64,000 nucleotides of DNA from Eubacterium_G segne (GCF_014287775.1 NZ_JACOOZ010000007.1:130105-194104), one strand, 5' to 3'. Positions 19,701 through 26,736 are shown, counted from the first letter of the stretch. Notes: a model not told the origin generated them from the sequence alone. Numbers and translations: made by a program.

Positions 19701-22573
19701 ATTGTTTTATCTCCCGAATATAAATTATATACATATGTATCATCACCTTCCCCACCATACAATGTGTCGTTGCCAGATCCACCATCTAATATATCATTCC
19801 CATGATTACCATAAAGCACATCATCATTTTCGTCTCCATATAACTTGTCATCCCCAAATCCACCAGATAATGTATCTTCTCCTGAACCTCCATATAATAT
19901 ATCATCTCCATCATACCCATAGACCAGATCATCACCACCGTAGCCGTAAAGGATATCGTCCCTATCAGTTCCCTTTATTAAATCATTTGATGCACATTTT
20001 ACAATGGTTTCGTAATCTTTCCCTATTCCTGACACTTTTTTAATAAAGCTGTCCATATTTTCTTTGGAAATCATTCCTGAACCATATAATGTATCCATAA
20101 AATCAGAAAGCTTTTTCTTTGCCAACTCCGGATTCTTCTCATTAATTTCTTCTACAATATCTCCAATACCCGCATAATCAAATACAAGTTCCTCGTTTTC
20201 TTCATCATAATCAAACGTCACACCAACAAATAAATCTTTATAATCACACTGCAACTTTAACTGATAATAATATATATCAACTAATTGACTATATGCTTTT
20301 TCCAATTTTTCAGCTGCTGCTTCAACCGGATTTCTACCACCTACCTGATGTGTAAATTCCTGACCTAAAAATTCCTCAATTGCTTCGAGTCTTCTTGCAT
20401 CTTTCATTTTGCTTCCCCTACTATATGGGTCAACATCATAAACTCCTGACCATCTCATAACCAATTCAGATACAATCTGTCTTCTTGTTATTTCATCTGT
20501 TTCATTTGCAAATCGTTTCACGAGATTTTGTAACTTTCCCGTTTTTTCCCTAAGCATTGCCTGATGCAATGTATTTACTTTACCTGTTCCTTTTAATTCA
20601 GGTAATGCAAAAACATCTTTTGTCTCTTCTAATATTACATAATCATCATTGTGTATTACTGTGTCAACACTATCCATTTCAAACCATACATCATGTATAT
20701 CAAACTCTTTTCCGTTAAAATCTGTATATGTACTAACCTGATTATGTTCATTTCCCATATCATCCACAGCGTATTGTTCTGAATAATTTAAATTTATAGA
20801 TTTGATTCCTGCCTGTTTTAATGATAATAACTCTCCGTCTTCTGTTTTACCATTGCTGTTTACATCCCTCCATACCTGTATCTTTGAATACATAGCATCT
20901 TTTTCATCCATCACTCCATCTGCATTGTTATCATAATTTGCAAGAGCTAAGAATCCATTTGCTGCAATTTCATCTTCTGATATGCTTGACGCATTACCAA
21001 ATAACTCATTTCCTCCATCAATTTTGCCATTACCATTTTCATCAAATACAAGAAGACCATCATCACTGCCTACCCAGCCCATAGCCTCTGCACTTTTATC
21101 TCCATCAAAATCAAAATGGACGTTGTTCTTTAATGATATTGTTTCTATACCATCACCATCCAAATCAACAATTAATGGATCAACACGCTGAGCAAGTGCC
21201 TCCTTGAACCAATCAAAAATACTGTACGCCATGTCATTCACACATTCTCCAAGTTTAGATCCCACCCAAAATTCAAATAATTCTAATGTAACAAATGCGA
21301 CAACACCTGCAGCCGGACAGATTGCTGTTCCTGCTACCATTGCCAAATATAGGTTTGCCGGTTCCATCAATCCTGTAATTACAGAACCACCTGCTATTTC
21401 TGCAAAAAAGCCTGTTATTTCTTTACACGCTTCCTCCTTTTGACCATTCTGATATTTTTCTGCTGCACTGATTATCGTAGATGCTCCCCATGCAACAAAA
21501 AATACTGTGCCCGCATATTTTACCGCTTTACTCACTTTAGAAATTCCGGATAATGTCTTCTCTATCTCTGCTATTTTAGTTGCATATTGTTTGCAAGCTC
21601 TCGGACTACCTAACTCTTTATATTTTTGTAATGCATCTTTCAGAATGCTCTTTTGAGATTCAGTAAATACTTTTCCCTTATATCGTTCATTGTATATTTT
21701 CTCCAGTTCGCCAAGTTCCCGTTTTATATCAATGTCTGTTATTGCATCACTGATATCCATGTTTTTTGTATTTCGGGAGAAATCCATATTATCCTTTTCT
21801 GTTACATATGAAGTTCCACCACCTACTTTAGAACTATCCACCTTATACACTACAATATTTCCATTATTATCATATCCAATTGTGATATCAATGTCTTTCA
21901 TAAATTGACCTGTTTTATGTGCAAACCATTCTTGATAAAACATTTTTGCTTCCATTTCATCCTTAAATCCATAACGTTTTGAATTATGAACGATTTCCTT
22001 TATTGTTTCTGTACTCTCTCCCCATATAGATTTTACTTTCGGATTATTCAATAAAGCATCAAATTCCGTTCTTAAAAAAACCTTATTAGGATTTAATTCC
22101 CACATTAAAGGTTTCACATCCCCTGCTGCCACTTCAAGCATCAGTCTTTTTGATGTATAATCACTTAGATTTAAAACACCACTGCCCTCTTTAATTTCTA
22201 ACAAGCCATCCTTTCCTCCATAAAGAACAAGTTTTGCATTTTCTATGCCAATCTTATTCCCTAATGCTATACCTAATGGTTTATCATTAATTAAATTTCC
22301 CAATTCCGTGCTACTAATATATTGATATTTTTTTTCTTTACTCAATGCTTCGGCTACTTTATAAAGTGGAAGCCACGCCTCTCCCACCTTGGCGCCTCCA
22401 CAGTAAGGAAGTACTTCTCCTGTCACTCCGTTAAAACTTTCCCTATTCAAAAATTTTTCCAATGCTCTGGTAAATTCCACCAAACTAGATTCCGTAATTT
22501 CTCCTTCATTATCGTGCTTTAAACCATCATATCCTTCAATAAACTCTATTGTTCTTTCTGCTAACTGACTCAT
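13787..22573 (-). CDS. Giant RTX protein with FrpC-like self-processing module
   Basis: The 2928-residue product has no Sec signal. Residues 1-340 match nothing I recognise. Residues about 347-445 are hydrophobic, Gly/Ala-rich and could insert in membranes. Residues about 465-600 closely resemble the self-processing module of Neisseria FrpC: the scissile Asp465-Pro466, then LIVDLDGDGIETISL, SDDGLLVFDENGNGKIDGG and a VWRDVNSNGKTEDGEL calcium loop. Residues 600-860 match the following FrpC-like helical region. From about 864 to 2770 come nine blocks of GGxGxDxLx repeats, each followed by an HCBP-type spacer (for example NFVSGSSYRKINFQFSDGS). The last 100 residues are repeat-free and should hold the type I secretion signal. 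The ATG follows GAGGG. Transporter genes lie downstream and four small paralogs upstream. Confidence 0.9.
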   Translation of the reverse strand: MSQLAERTIEFIEGYDGLKHDNEGEITESSLVEFTRALEKFLNRESFNGVTGEVLPYCGGAKVGEAWLPLYKVAEALSKEKKYQYISSTELGNLINDKPLGIALGNKIGIENAKLVLYGGKDGLLEIKEGSGVLNLSDYTSKRLMLEVAAGDVKPLMWELNPNKVFLRTEFDALLNNPKVKSIWGESTETIKEIVHNSKRYGFKDEMEAKMFYQEWFAHKTGQFMKDIDITIGYDNNGNIVVYKVDSSKVGGGTSYVTEKDNMDFSRNTKNMDISDAITDIDIKRELGELEKIYNERYKGKVFTESQKSILKDALQKYKELGSPRACKQYATKIAEIEKTLSGISKVSKAVKYAGTVFFVAWGASTIISAAEKYQNGQKEEACKEITGFFAEIAGGSVITGLMEPANLYLAMVAGTAICPAAGVVAFVTLELFEFWVGSKLGECVNDMAYSIFDWFKEALAQRVDPLIVDLDGDGIETISLKNNVHFDFDGDKSAEAMGWVGSDDGLLVFDENGNGKIDGGNELFGNASSISEDEIAANGFLALANYDNNADGVMDEKDAMYSKIQVWRDVNSNGKTEDGELLSLKQAGIKSINLNYSEQYAVDDMGNEHNQVSTYTDFNGKEFDIHDVWFEMDSVDTVIHNDDYVILEETKDVFALPELKGTGKVNTLHQAMLREKTGKLQNLVKRFANETDEITRRQIVSELVMRWSGVYDVDPYSRGSKMKDARRLEAIEEFLGQEFTHQVGGRNPVEAAAEKLEKAYSQLVDIYYYQLKLQCDYKDLFVGVTFDYDEENEELVFDYAGIGDIVEEINEKNPELAKKKLSDFMDTLYGSGMISKENMDSFIKKVSGIGKDYETIVKCASNDLIKGTDRDDILYGYGGDDLVYGYDGDDILYGGSGEDTLSGGFGDDKLYGDENDDVLYGNHGNDILDGGSGNDTLYGGEGDDTYVYNLYSGDKTIIEDDWEGQETILFGEKIGFSNLNCSINGTDLEISVEECEDKVIVKNFVSGSSYRKINFQFSDGSKINPMDTDLVKDRTKGTEYDDKITVSANGEEINAGSGDDIINGSKEADVIHGGEGRDSIYGAQGNDKLFGENGKDYIRGDAGDDVIYGGEGSDTLIGNEGNDIIYGGDSNDDIRGNEDDDILYGEGGRDTLSGNAGNDTIYGGEGIDTLYGDDGDDFLYGGSGDDTLNGGKGNDILDGGTGNDILNGEAGNDIYIITRGNGNKVINDTAGNSVLKFSEGITVGDLMFSDTNRNFIITIKETGEITTINDIIGSKEGCMLEQFMLQFADGTEIKLDSENGPIRRLEGSDKGQSIYASEMDTKLYGNAGDDYLYGNKGEDILYGGEGSDELRGNAGSDILYGNDGNDYLSGGTENDTLYGGAQNDKLNGDDGDDILYGGSGDDTLNGGKGNDILDGGTGNDILNGEAGNDIYIITRGNGNKVINDTAGNSVLKFSEGITVGDLMFSDTNRNFIITIKETGETITINDIVGSKEGCMLEQFMLQFADGTEIKLDSENGPIRRLEGSDKGQSIYASEMDTKLYGNAGDDYLYGNKGEDILYGGEGSDELRGNAGSDILYGNDGNDYLSGGTENDTLYGGAQNDKLNGDDGEDILYGGSGDDTLNGGKGNDILDGETGNDILNGEAGNDVYIITKGNGDKVINDAAGNSVLKFSEGITVGDLMFSDTNRNFIITIKETGETITINDIISSKEGCMLEQFTLQFADGTSLNLNEKDAPVRVLRGSDEDDYLYAAEVESTLYGGMGDDVLKGNNHNDVLYGDSGNDTLNGKNGNDNIYGGLGDDQLYGDDGDDILYSGLGTDTLHGGNGNDVLYDQGGNNSLKGEAGDDTYVIGKASNKVYVSDSVGENIIQFVDGITLEDLTFTKDKNHLYISAKSTDIDMRINDCIGSEKNANYVLKFDNDVNIRLEDILMGTLESYVLTINGDGVTTTINGDEVIMDGTTKDDIITIENKNTVVKGNLGNDTVVGSVNEDVIFGGEGNDKLNSGKGDDRIFGGNGNDIISGGYGNDTIYGEADNDVIYGGEDNDVMYGGAGNDKLYGEAGDDILYSGSGNDTISGGYGNDILTADSGKNNLSGDKGDDTYIILDENSVNKITDYSGENIIKLPKSVRKEDLQYETTNSDLIINVKGKNTITIERFVNSQDYRNYTLFFDNGEKISLNDENGILRNLVGTNDSDVMHSIFNNSIVNAGDGDDRVYGTNGSDILYGGLGNDTLDGNSGDDILYGELGNDILFGGADDDTLYGNVGKDTLYGGAGDDKLYGGSGDDILFGEEGNDILNGASGTNRLNGASGDDIYEIMGSQITTISDNKGSNFIKYLDKISINDLIFERVLNDLVIKCNKNNSKVIISNYCYDETYRMYTLMLNDGTKINLNGEEGYLKALFGTEEKDTMTAIFDGSTIHGNGGDDRVNGSAFMDVLYGDSGEDCISGNGGDDEIYGGNDNDKLYGDAGNDIVHGDDGNDIIHGGDGDDYLFGDSGDDCINGGNGNDVLDAGAGTDTLNGNDGDDVYIVGRNYDTVYISDINGINTLEFIDDISMDELQCESASADFIINIKDSNTRVVLSNFVYQERHRKFKLKFSNDEVIDILDQNGIARNLEGTNEAETLYVAVPGGSIDAKSGDDVIYGSSLADTLYAGNGYDKIDAGAGDDTLSGGAGDDLLYGRDGNDTIKGDEGNDCIYGGNGDDYINGGNGDDLIYGGNDNDTIYGGTGNDEIYGENGDDIIYPNAGSNYVEGGNGNDIYVIDKSDGITVIADEKGYNTLKFESNINLNDVTFESLLDNLIIKNANTNKIIICKNYNKNSYARQFSAEFADGTVLNADEFRNIIKDRDKIAPFSSLVEPYGEKNNRYKMEGAMIDESKISDAGDVIYNSLNSNMAQLLVDNWSTLSDEAGIAQLKNGANNDDIKIFTDNFWIKKA
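17401..19063 (-). repeat. Near-identical 648-bp tandem repeat inside the RTX gene
   Basis: The sequence from 17401 recurs at 18049 and, partially, at 18697, a constant period of 648 bp (216 codons). Copies differ at only scattered positions, for example gctgataatg, gccgacaatg and gccgataatg at the same point. The unit covers one spacer domain plus one RTX block (protein residues about 1171-1725). The third copy loses similarity after about 19063. This indicates recent in-frame duplication. Confidence 0.9.
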
Positions 22574-22670
22574 TTTGCCCTCTTTTCATTTAATATTCTA
22601 ACGTTTTTTCATATAACATAAGCTTCCTCAAACTAAACTTCTAAATTAATTATCTCGCTCTAGATTTTTA

Positions 22671-23087
22671 TTAATTTACAATCTCAATTTTTCGATTTTC
22701 AAAAGCTTTGTCCAAAAATATTTCTAATGCATTTCTCATTGCTTCAATAACATACTCTTCCTCTTTCTTTAGCACTTCATCTACCCTAAATTCTTTATAT
22801 TCTACGTAAAGTACAAATTTGTCTTCATAATAGTCATATTTTATAGTATTAACTATATTTTTATATATAAAATTTGCCACTTGGGGACCATCTACTCCCT
22901 CCAGCACCAACCCTAACGGAGCGTCATTATCCACAAAATACATCCCCTTTTCCTTATCATAAACCCAATACACCACATCTACCATTCCACCATGATACAC
23001 CCTATTAATATGAAAAGATTCAATAAATTTTCTGTCTTCCTCTGTTATCTTTTCATAAACAAAATTAAATTTTTTTGTTTCCATCAT
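22671..23087 (-). CDS. Small paralog 4, candidate immunity protein next to RTX gene
   Basis: This 138-residue soluble, charged protein has no signal peptide or membrane helix. It is the copy nearest the RTX gene (97-bp gap). It shares exact length and most residues with the three other copies, including KKFNFVYEK at the start, the GLVLEGVDGP loop and the VANFIYKNIVNTIKY core. Differences cluster at residues 26-60 and near the C-terminus, where it pairs with copy 3. I recognise no family. Position, cytosolic nature and multiplication suggest immunity to the RTX protein; a secretion chaperone is an alternative. AAGGAG precedes two in-frame ATGs and either may be used. Confidence 0.75.
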   Translation of the reverse strand: MMETKKFNFVYEKITEEDRKFIESFHINRVYHGGMVDVVYWVYDKEKGMYFVDNDAPLGLVLEGVDGPQVANFIYKNIVNTIKYDYYEDKFVLYVEYKEFRVDEVLKKEEEYVIEAMRNALEIFLDKAFENRKIEIVN

Positions 23088-23331
23088 TTTCTCTCCTTAA
23101 CTTTCTTATTTATTTTATACAAAAATTTTGTGCAATAATTTACCAAAATACAAACACTGATAATCCATGAAAACTGTTAATAGATATGTTATTTCTGACA
23201 AAGAATATTTCGTTTTTCTACAAGAAAGATATCCTCAATAAATCGTTATCCTTTTTATAAGAATACATCTGAATTCCATTCCTCTCCTGTGCTTTCCGAC
23301 CTCTCATACATAATAATAACCTTTCCTCTGC
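23088..23331 (-). repeat. Upstream duplication, copy A
   Basis: This segment upstream of paralog 4 matches 24912-25154 upstream of paralog 1 almost base for base, for example the stretch aaatacaaacactgataatc. It carries the candidate promoter/palindrome and, at its far end, the last codons of a broken gene. It shows that a unit of broken-gene tail, promoter and small gene was duplicated. Confidence 0.85.
23107..23135 (-). promoter_or_regulatory. Candidate promoter with overlapping palindrome (paralog 4)
   Basis: On the minus strand TTGCAC (23135-23130), 17 nt and TAAATA (23112-23107) could form a promoter about 20 nt before the start. An imperfect 21-bp palindrome (23115-23135, centred on CAAAAATTTTG) covers the -35 and spacer. 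The same arrangement recurs upstream of paralog 1, so a repressor site is plausible. Confidence 0.35.
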
Positions 23332-23420
23332 AAGATATTTAACCTCTTTCATTCGCTCTCAACAGCAAAGAGTACTTCTTTCGCTATTATTTATGCTGTA
23401 TTTTTTATAAAAACATTATT

Positions 23421-23449
23421 ATGATACCATATATGTATACCAAAGTAAA
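23421..23449 (-). promoter_or_regulatory. Candidate sigma-A promoter upstream of paralog 4 and RTX gene
   Basis: In the 443-bp gap between paralogs 3 and 4, TTTACT (23449-23444), a 17-nt spacer and TATCAT (23426-23421) give a plausible promoter that would serve paralog 4 and the RTX operon. The rest of the gap holds the copy-A duplication and no open gene. Confidence 0.4.
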
Positions 23450-23531
23450 TATATTGTTTTATATTTATCAAAATTATATCGTATTTAAATCCACATATTA
23501 TTTTACATTTTTCAAGCTCAAATTTTATTTA

Positions 23532-23948
23532 TTAATTTGCAATCTCAATTTTTCGATTTTTAAAAATTTTACCTAAAAATATTTCTAATGCGTTTTTCAT
23601 TGCTTCAATAACATACTCTTCCTCATCCTTTAACCTTTCATCTACCATAAATCCTTTATATTCTATAGAAAGCACAAATCTATCAGAATGATAAACATAC
23701 TTTATAGTATTAACTATATTTTTATATATAAAGTTTGCCACTTTAGGTCCATTCACTCCATCTAGCACTAATCCTAACGGAGAATCATTAATAACTAAAT
23801 ACATTTCTTTTTCTTTATCAAAAGCCCAATATACAACCTGTACCATTCCGCCATGATACACCCTACGAATATGGAAGGATTCTATAAATTTTCTATCTTC
23901 CTCTGCTATCTTTTCACATACAAAATTAAATTTTTTTGATTCCATCAT
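23532..23948 (-). CDS. Small paralog 3, candidate immunity protein
   Basis: The 138-residue protein is a member of the four-gene tandem family, most similar to paralog 4 at the C-terminus (NALEIFLGKIFKNRKIEIAN). It differs from the others around residues 26-50 (HIRRVYHGGMVQVVYWAFDK). It is predicted cytosolic with no known domain. TAGGAGGAAATGATGG gives a strong ribosome site; the second ATG has the better spacing, which would make it 137 residues. It lies 65 bp from paralog 2 with an almost identical spacer to that between paralogs 1 and 2. It is separated from paralog 4 by 443 bp. Confidence 0.75.
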   Translation of the reverse strand: MMESKKFNFVCEKIAEEDRKFIESFHIRRVYHGGMVQVVYWAFDKEKEMYLVINDSPLGLVLDGVNGPKVANFIYKNIVNTIKYVYHSDRFVLSIEYKGFMVDERLKDEEEYVIEAMKNALEIFLGKIFKNRKIEIAN

Positions 23949-24013
23949 TTCCTCCTAAACTTTATTATTTATTTTGCATTGTGCTTATGTAATTCCCTTG
24001 CACAAAGTTTTTA

Positions 24014-24430
24014 TCAATTTAAAACCTTCATTTTTCGATCATCAAAAAAATTCCCCCAAAACACTTCTAATGCTTTTCTCATTGCTTCAACAACATACTC
24101 TTCCTCATCTTTTAGCCTTTTATCTACCCTAAATTCTTTATATTCTATAGAAAGTACAAATCTGTCAGAATGATAGTCATATTTTATGGTATTAATTATA
24201 TTTTTATATATAAAGTTTGCCACTTTAGGTCCATCCACTCCCTCCAACACTAATCCTAATGGAGAATCATTAAGAATGAAATACATCCCCTTTTCCTTAT
24301 CACAAGACCAATTTGACACATCTACATTTCCACCATGATACACCCTATAAATCTGAAAAGCTTCAATAAATTTTCTGTCTTCCTCTGCTATCTTTTCACA
24401 TACAAAATTAAATTTTTTTGATTCCATCAT
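24014..24430 (-). CDS. Small paralog 2, candidate immunity protein
   Basis: The 138-residue member of the tandem family is closest to paralog 1 at the C-terminus (AMRKALEVFWGNFFDDRKMK). It is the most divergent copy in the variable patch (QIYRVYHGGNVDVSNWSCDK). No signal, membrane helix or known domain is visible. GGAGG with a double ATG marks the start. The paralog 1-2 and 2-3 units repeat with a period of about 481 bp including the spacer, which is evidence for unequal-crossover expansion. Confidence 0.75.
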   Translation of the reverse strand: MMESKKFNFVCEKIAEEDRKFIEAFQIYRVYHGGNVDVSNWSCDKEKGMYFILNDSPLGLVLEGVDGPKVANFIYKNIINTIKYDYHSDRFVLSIEYKEFRVDKRLKDEEEYVVEAMRKALEVFWGNFFDDRKMKVLN

Positions 24431-24494
24431 TTCCTCCTAAACTTTATTATTTATTTTACATTGTGCTTATGTAATTCCCTTGTGCTAAGTTTTA

Positions 24495-24911
24495 TCAATT
24501 TAAGGCCTTCATTTTTCGATCATTAAAAAAACTCCCCCAAAATACTTCTAATGCTTTTCTCATTGCTTCAACAACATACTCTTCCTCATCTTTTAGCTTT
24601 TTATCTACCCTAAATTCTTTATATTCTATAGAATGTACAAATCTATCAGAATGATAGTTATATTTTATAGTATTCACTATATTTTTATATATAAAGTTTG
24701 CCACTCTAGGTCCATTCACTCCCTCCAACACTAATCCTAATGAAGCATCATTAAGAATGAAATACATCCCCTTTTCCTTATCACAAGCCCAATACATCAC
24801 ATCTACCATTCCACTATGATACTCCTTCTCAATCTGAAATGATTCAATAAATTTTCTGTCTTCCTCTGTTGTCTTTTCATAAACAAAATTAAATTTTTTT
24901 GATTCCATCAT
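24495..24911 (-). CDS. Small paralog 1, candidate immunity protein
   Basis: This is the first gene of the array in transcription order: 138 residues, same length and core as the other three. It differs in the variable patch (QIEKEYHSGMVDVMYWACDK) and in lacking the Pro of the DSPLGLVLEG loop (DASLGLVLEG). TAGGAGA precedes the ATG pair. Its upstream region carries copy B of the duplicated promoter segment. No function can be read from sequence; immunity is inferred from the linked RTX gene. Confidence 0.75.
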   Translation of the reverse strand: MMESKKFNFVYEKTTEEDRKFIESFQIEKEYHSGMVDVMYWACDKEKGMYFILNDASLGLVLEGVNGPRVANFIYKNIVNTIKYNYHSDRFVHSIEYKEFRVDKKLKDEEEYVVEAMRKALEVFWGSFFNDRKMKALN

Positions 24912-25154
24912 TTTCTCCTAAACTTTCTTATTTATTTTGTACAAAAATTTTGCACAATAATTTACCAAAATACAAACACTGATAATCCATGAAAACTGTT
25001 AAAGATATGTTATTTCTTACAAAGAATATTTCGTTTTTCTACAGGAAAGGTATCCTCAATAAATCGTTATCATTTTTATAAAAAAATAAATCTAAATTTT
25101 ATTCCTCACCTGTGCTTTCCGGTCCCTCATGCATAATAACAAACCTTCCTCCTC
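24912..25154 (-). repeat. Upstream duplication, copy B
   Basis: This is the partner of 23088-23331. It contains the candidate promoter/palindrome of paralog 1 and runs into the 3' end of the broken DUF6273-like gene. The two copies differ by point changes and small indels. Confidence 0.85.
24929..24957 (-). promoter_or_regulatory. Candidate promoter with overlapping palindrome (paralog 1)
   Basis: TTGTGC (24957-24952), 17 nt and TAAATA (24934-24929) lie just before the first small gene. TTGT-CAAAA-A-TTTTG-ACAA (24937-24957) is an inverted repeat over the -35 and spacer. The match to consensus is moderate, but it is repeated upstream of paralog 4. Confidence 0.35.
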
Positions 25155-25331
25155 CATTTCCTTCATATGACACTTTTGTTGATGAATCTATACATAATGC
25201 CGGTCTTATCCCGCCTTTTCATATGCATTTTATATCGATATCTTGTCATCCCAGGTAAAAACACAAACTGCAGAACTATAATAAGTTTCCGGTGTTCTTA
25301 ACATCCAGGTAACACGCTCTCCATTTAATGA
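25099..25331 (-). pseudogene. Remnant of a DUF6273-like extracellular protein gene
   Basis: One frame reads NGERVTWMLRTPETYYSSAV up to a stop. A second frame then continues with KGGIRPALCIDSSTKVSYEG and ends MHEGPESTGEE before TAA at 25099-25101. The WMLRTPE and GIRPALCI blocks resemble the C-terminal end of DUF6273 modules, common in Lachnospiraceae secreted proteins. The two parts are out of frame with each other and no start is present, so it is a frameshifted 3' fragment. Its tail is also present, further decayed, in copy A near 23275-23331. Confidence 0.55.
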
Positions 25332-25420
25332 ACATTTTTTATTACGATTCTTTTTTAAATAATCAATGTTTTCCCCTCTTTCGCTATAATATACATACCA
25401 CTTTCCATGTCCTCTATAAG

Positions 25421-25464
25421 AAAAGCGGCACTATCGCTTTATTCAACGCCATAGCACCGCTTTT
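25421..25464 (-). terminator. Rho-independent terminator after metK
   Basis: AAAAGCGGCACTATCGC (25421-25437) pairs with GCCATAGCACCGCTTTT (25448-25464). The stem is flanked by A- and T-runs, so it can work in both directions. It separates metK from the RTX island. Confidence 0.8.
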
Positions 25465-25548
25465 ATGTCAATATGAATGTATCACTGCCACTCACCATTG
25501 TCTACGGATTACTTTCTTGTTACGTAATTTCCGAAAACTCACATCACA

Positions 25549-26736
25549 TTAAACTAACTTTGCCAGTTCCTCTGCTTTATCAGTCTTTTCCCAAGGTAAG
25601 TCTAAATCATTTCTTCCAAAATGACCATATGCAGCTGTCTGCTTGTAAATAGGTCTGCGAAGGTCTAACATCTTTATAATACCTGCAGGTCTTAAATCAA
25701 ACTTATCACGAATGATTTCCACTAATTTTTCATCTGAAACCTTTCCTGTTCCAAATGTATCTACCATTACTGATGTAGGATGTGCAACACCAATGGCGTA
25801 TGATAACTGAATTTCACATTTATCTGCTAATCCTGCTGCCACAATATTTTTTGCAACATATCTTGCTGCATAAGCAGCTGAACGGTCAACCTTTGTACAA
25901 TCCTTTCCAGAGAAAGCACCACCACCGTGTCTTGCGTATCCACCATAAGTATCAACAATTATTTTACGTCCTGTAAGTCCGCTATCGCCATTTGGTCCGC
26001 CTATAACAAAACGTCCTGTTGGATTTATAAAGAATTTTGTATTTTCGTCTACCATATCCTGTGGAAGAATTTCATCAAATACATATTTCTTAATATCTTC
26101 ATGTATCTGCTCCTGGGTAACTTCCGGATCATGCTGAGTCGATAAAACTACCGCATCTAATCTAAATGGCTTTCCATTTTCATCATATTCTACTGTAACC
26201 TGTGTTTTTCCATCAGGTCTTAAGTATGGAAGTGTTCCGTTTTTTCTGACCTCCGTCAGTTTTCTTGCTAACTTATGAGCCAATGAAATAGGATATGGCA
26301 TTAACTCCTCTGTTTCGTTAGTAGCATATCCAAACATCATTCCCTGGTCACCGGCACCAATTGCATCAATGTCCTCATCCGACATTTTGTTTTCCTTAGC
26401 TTCAAGAGCCTTATCAACTCCTAATGCAATATCTGCTGACTGTTCATCTAATGCTGTTATAACTCCGCATGTGTCACAGTCAAATCCGTATTTAGCCCTG
26501 TCATAACCGATTTCCCTGATAGTATTTCTTACTATTTTTTGTATATCAACATATCCCTTTGTAGTTATTTCACCCATAACCAACACAAGACCTGTTGTAA
26601 TACTTGTTTCACAGGCTACACGGCTCATAGGGTCCTGACGCATTAATTCATCTAATATGGCATCAGATATCTGGTCACACATTTTGTCAGGATGACCTTC
26701 AGTTACTGATTCAGATGTAAACAATCTTTTTTCCAT
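25549..26736 (-). CDS. metK: S-adenosylmethionine synthetase
   Basis: The 395-residue enzyme makes S-adenosylmethionine from methionine and ATP. Signature blocks are present: TSESVTEGHPDKMCDQ at the N-terminus, GAGDQGMMFGYATNET near residue 114 and GGGAFSGKDCTKVDRSAAY near residue 270. Length and all ATP/Mg-binding residues look normal. AAGGAG precedes the ATG. Expression is under a SAM-I riboswitch in the leader, giving feedback by its own product. Confidence 0.97.
   Translation of the reverse strand: MEKRLFTSESVTEGHPDKMCDQISDAILDELMRQDPMSRVACETSITTGLVLVMGEITTKGYVDIQKIVRNTIREIGYDRAKYGFDCDTCGVITALDEQSADIALGVDKALEAKENKMSDEDIDAIGAGDQGMMFGYATNETEELMPYPISLAHKLARKLTEVRKNGTLPYLRPDGKTQVTVEYDENGKPFRLDAVVLSTQHDPEVTQEQIHEDIKKYVFDEILPQDMVDENTKFFINPTGRFVIGGPNGDSGLTGRKIIVDTYGGYARHGGGAFSGKDCTKVDRSAAYAARYVAKNIVAAGLADKCEIQLSYAIGVAHPTSVMVDTFGTGKVSDEKLVEIIRDKFDLRPAGIIKMLDLRRPIYKQTAAYGHFGRNDLDLPWEKTDKAEELAKLV

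Noticed and set aside
14200..20000. Regular short-period repeats resembling a CRISPR array or satellite DNA
   Set aside because: The period is 27 bp in a continuous open frame and encodes GGxGxDxLx nonapeptides; there are no constant repeat/variable spacer boundaries. It is RTX coding sequence.
15679..20043. Several plus-strand open frames of 80-147 codons rich in His, Leu and Pro
   Set aside because: They lie antisense to the RTX repeats, follow its period, lack ribosome sites and have odd composition. They are shadows of the repeat code.
22671..24911. HlyC-type acyltransferase (toxin activator) as function of the small genes
   Set aside because: The proteins lack the HlyC catalytic His/Asp context and are shorter. 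Four copies of an activator would also be unusual.
23532..24911. Tandem copies as an assembly artefact
   Set aside because: The copies differ at many positions and in separate patches, so they are genuine diverged paralogs.
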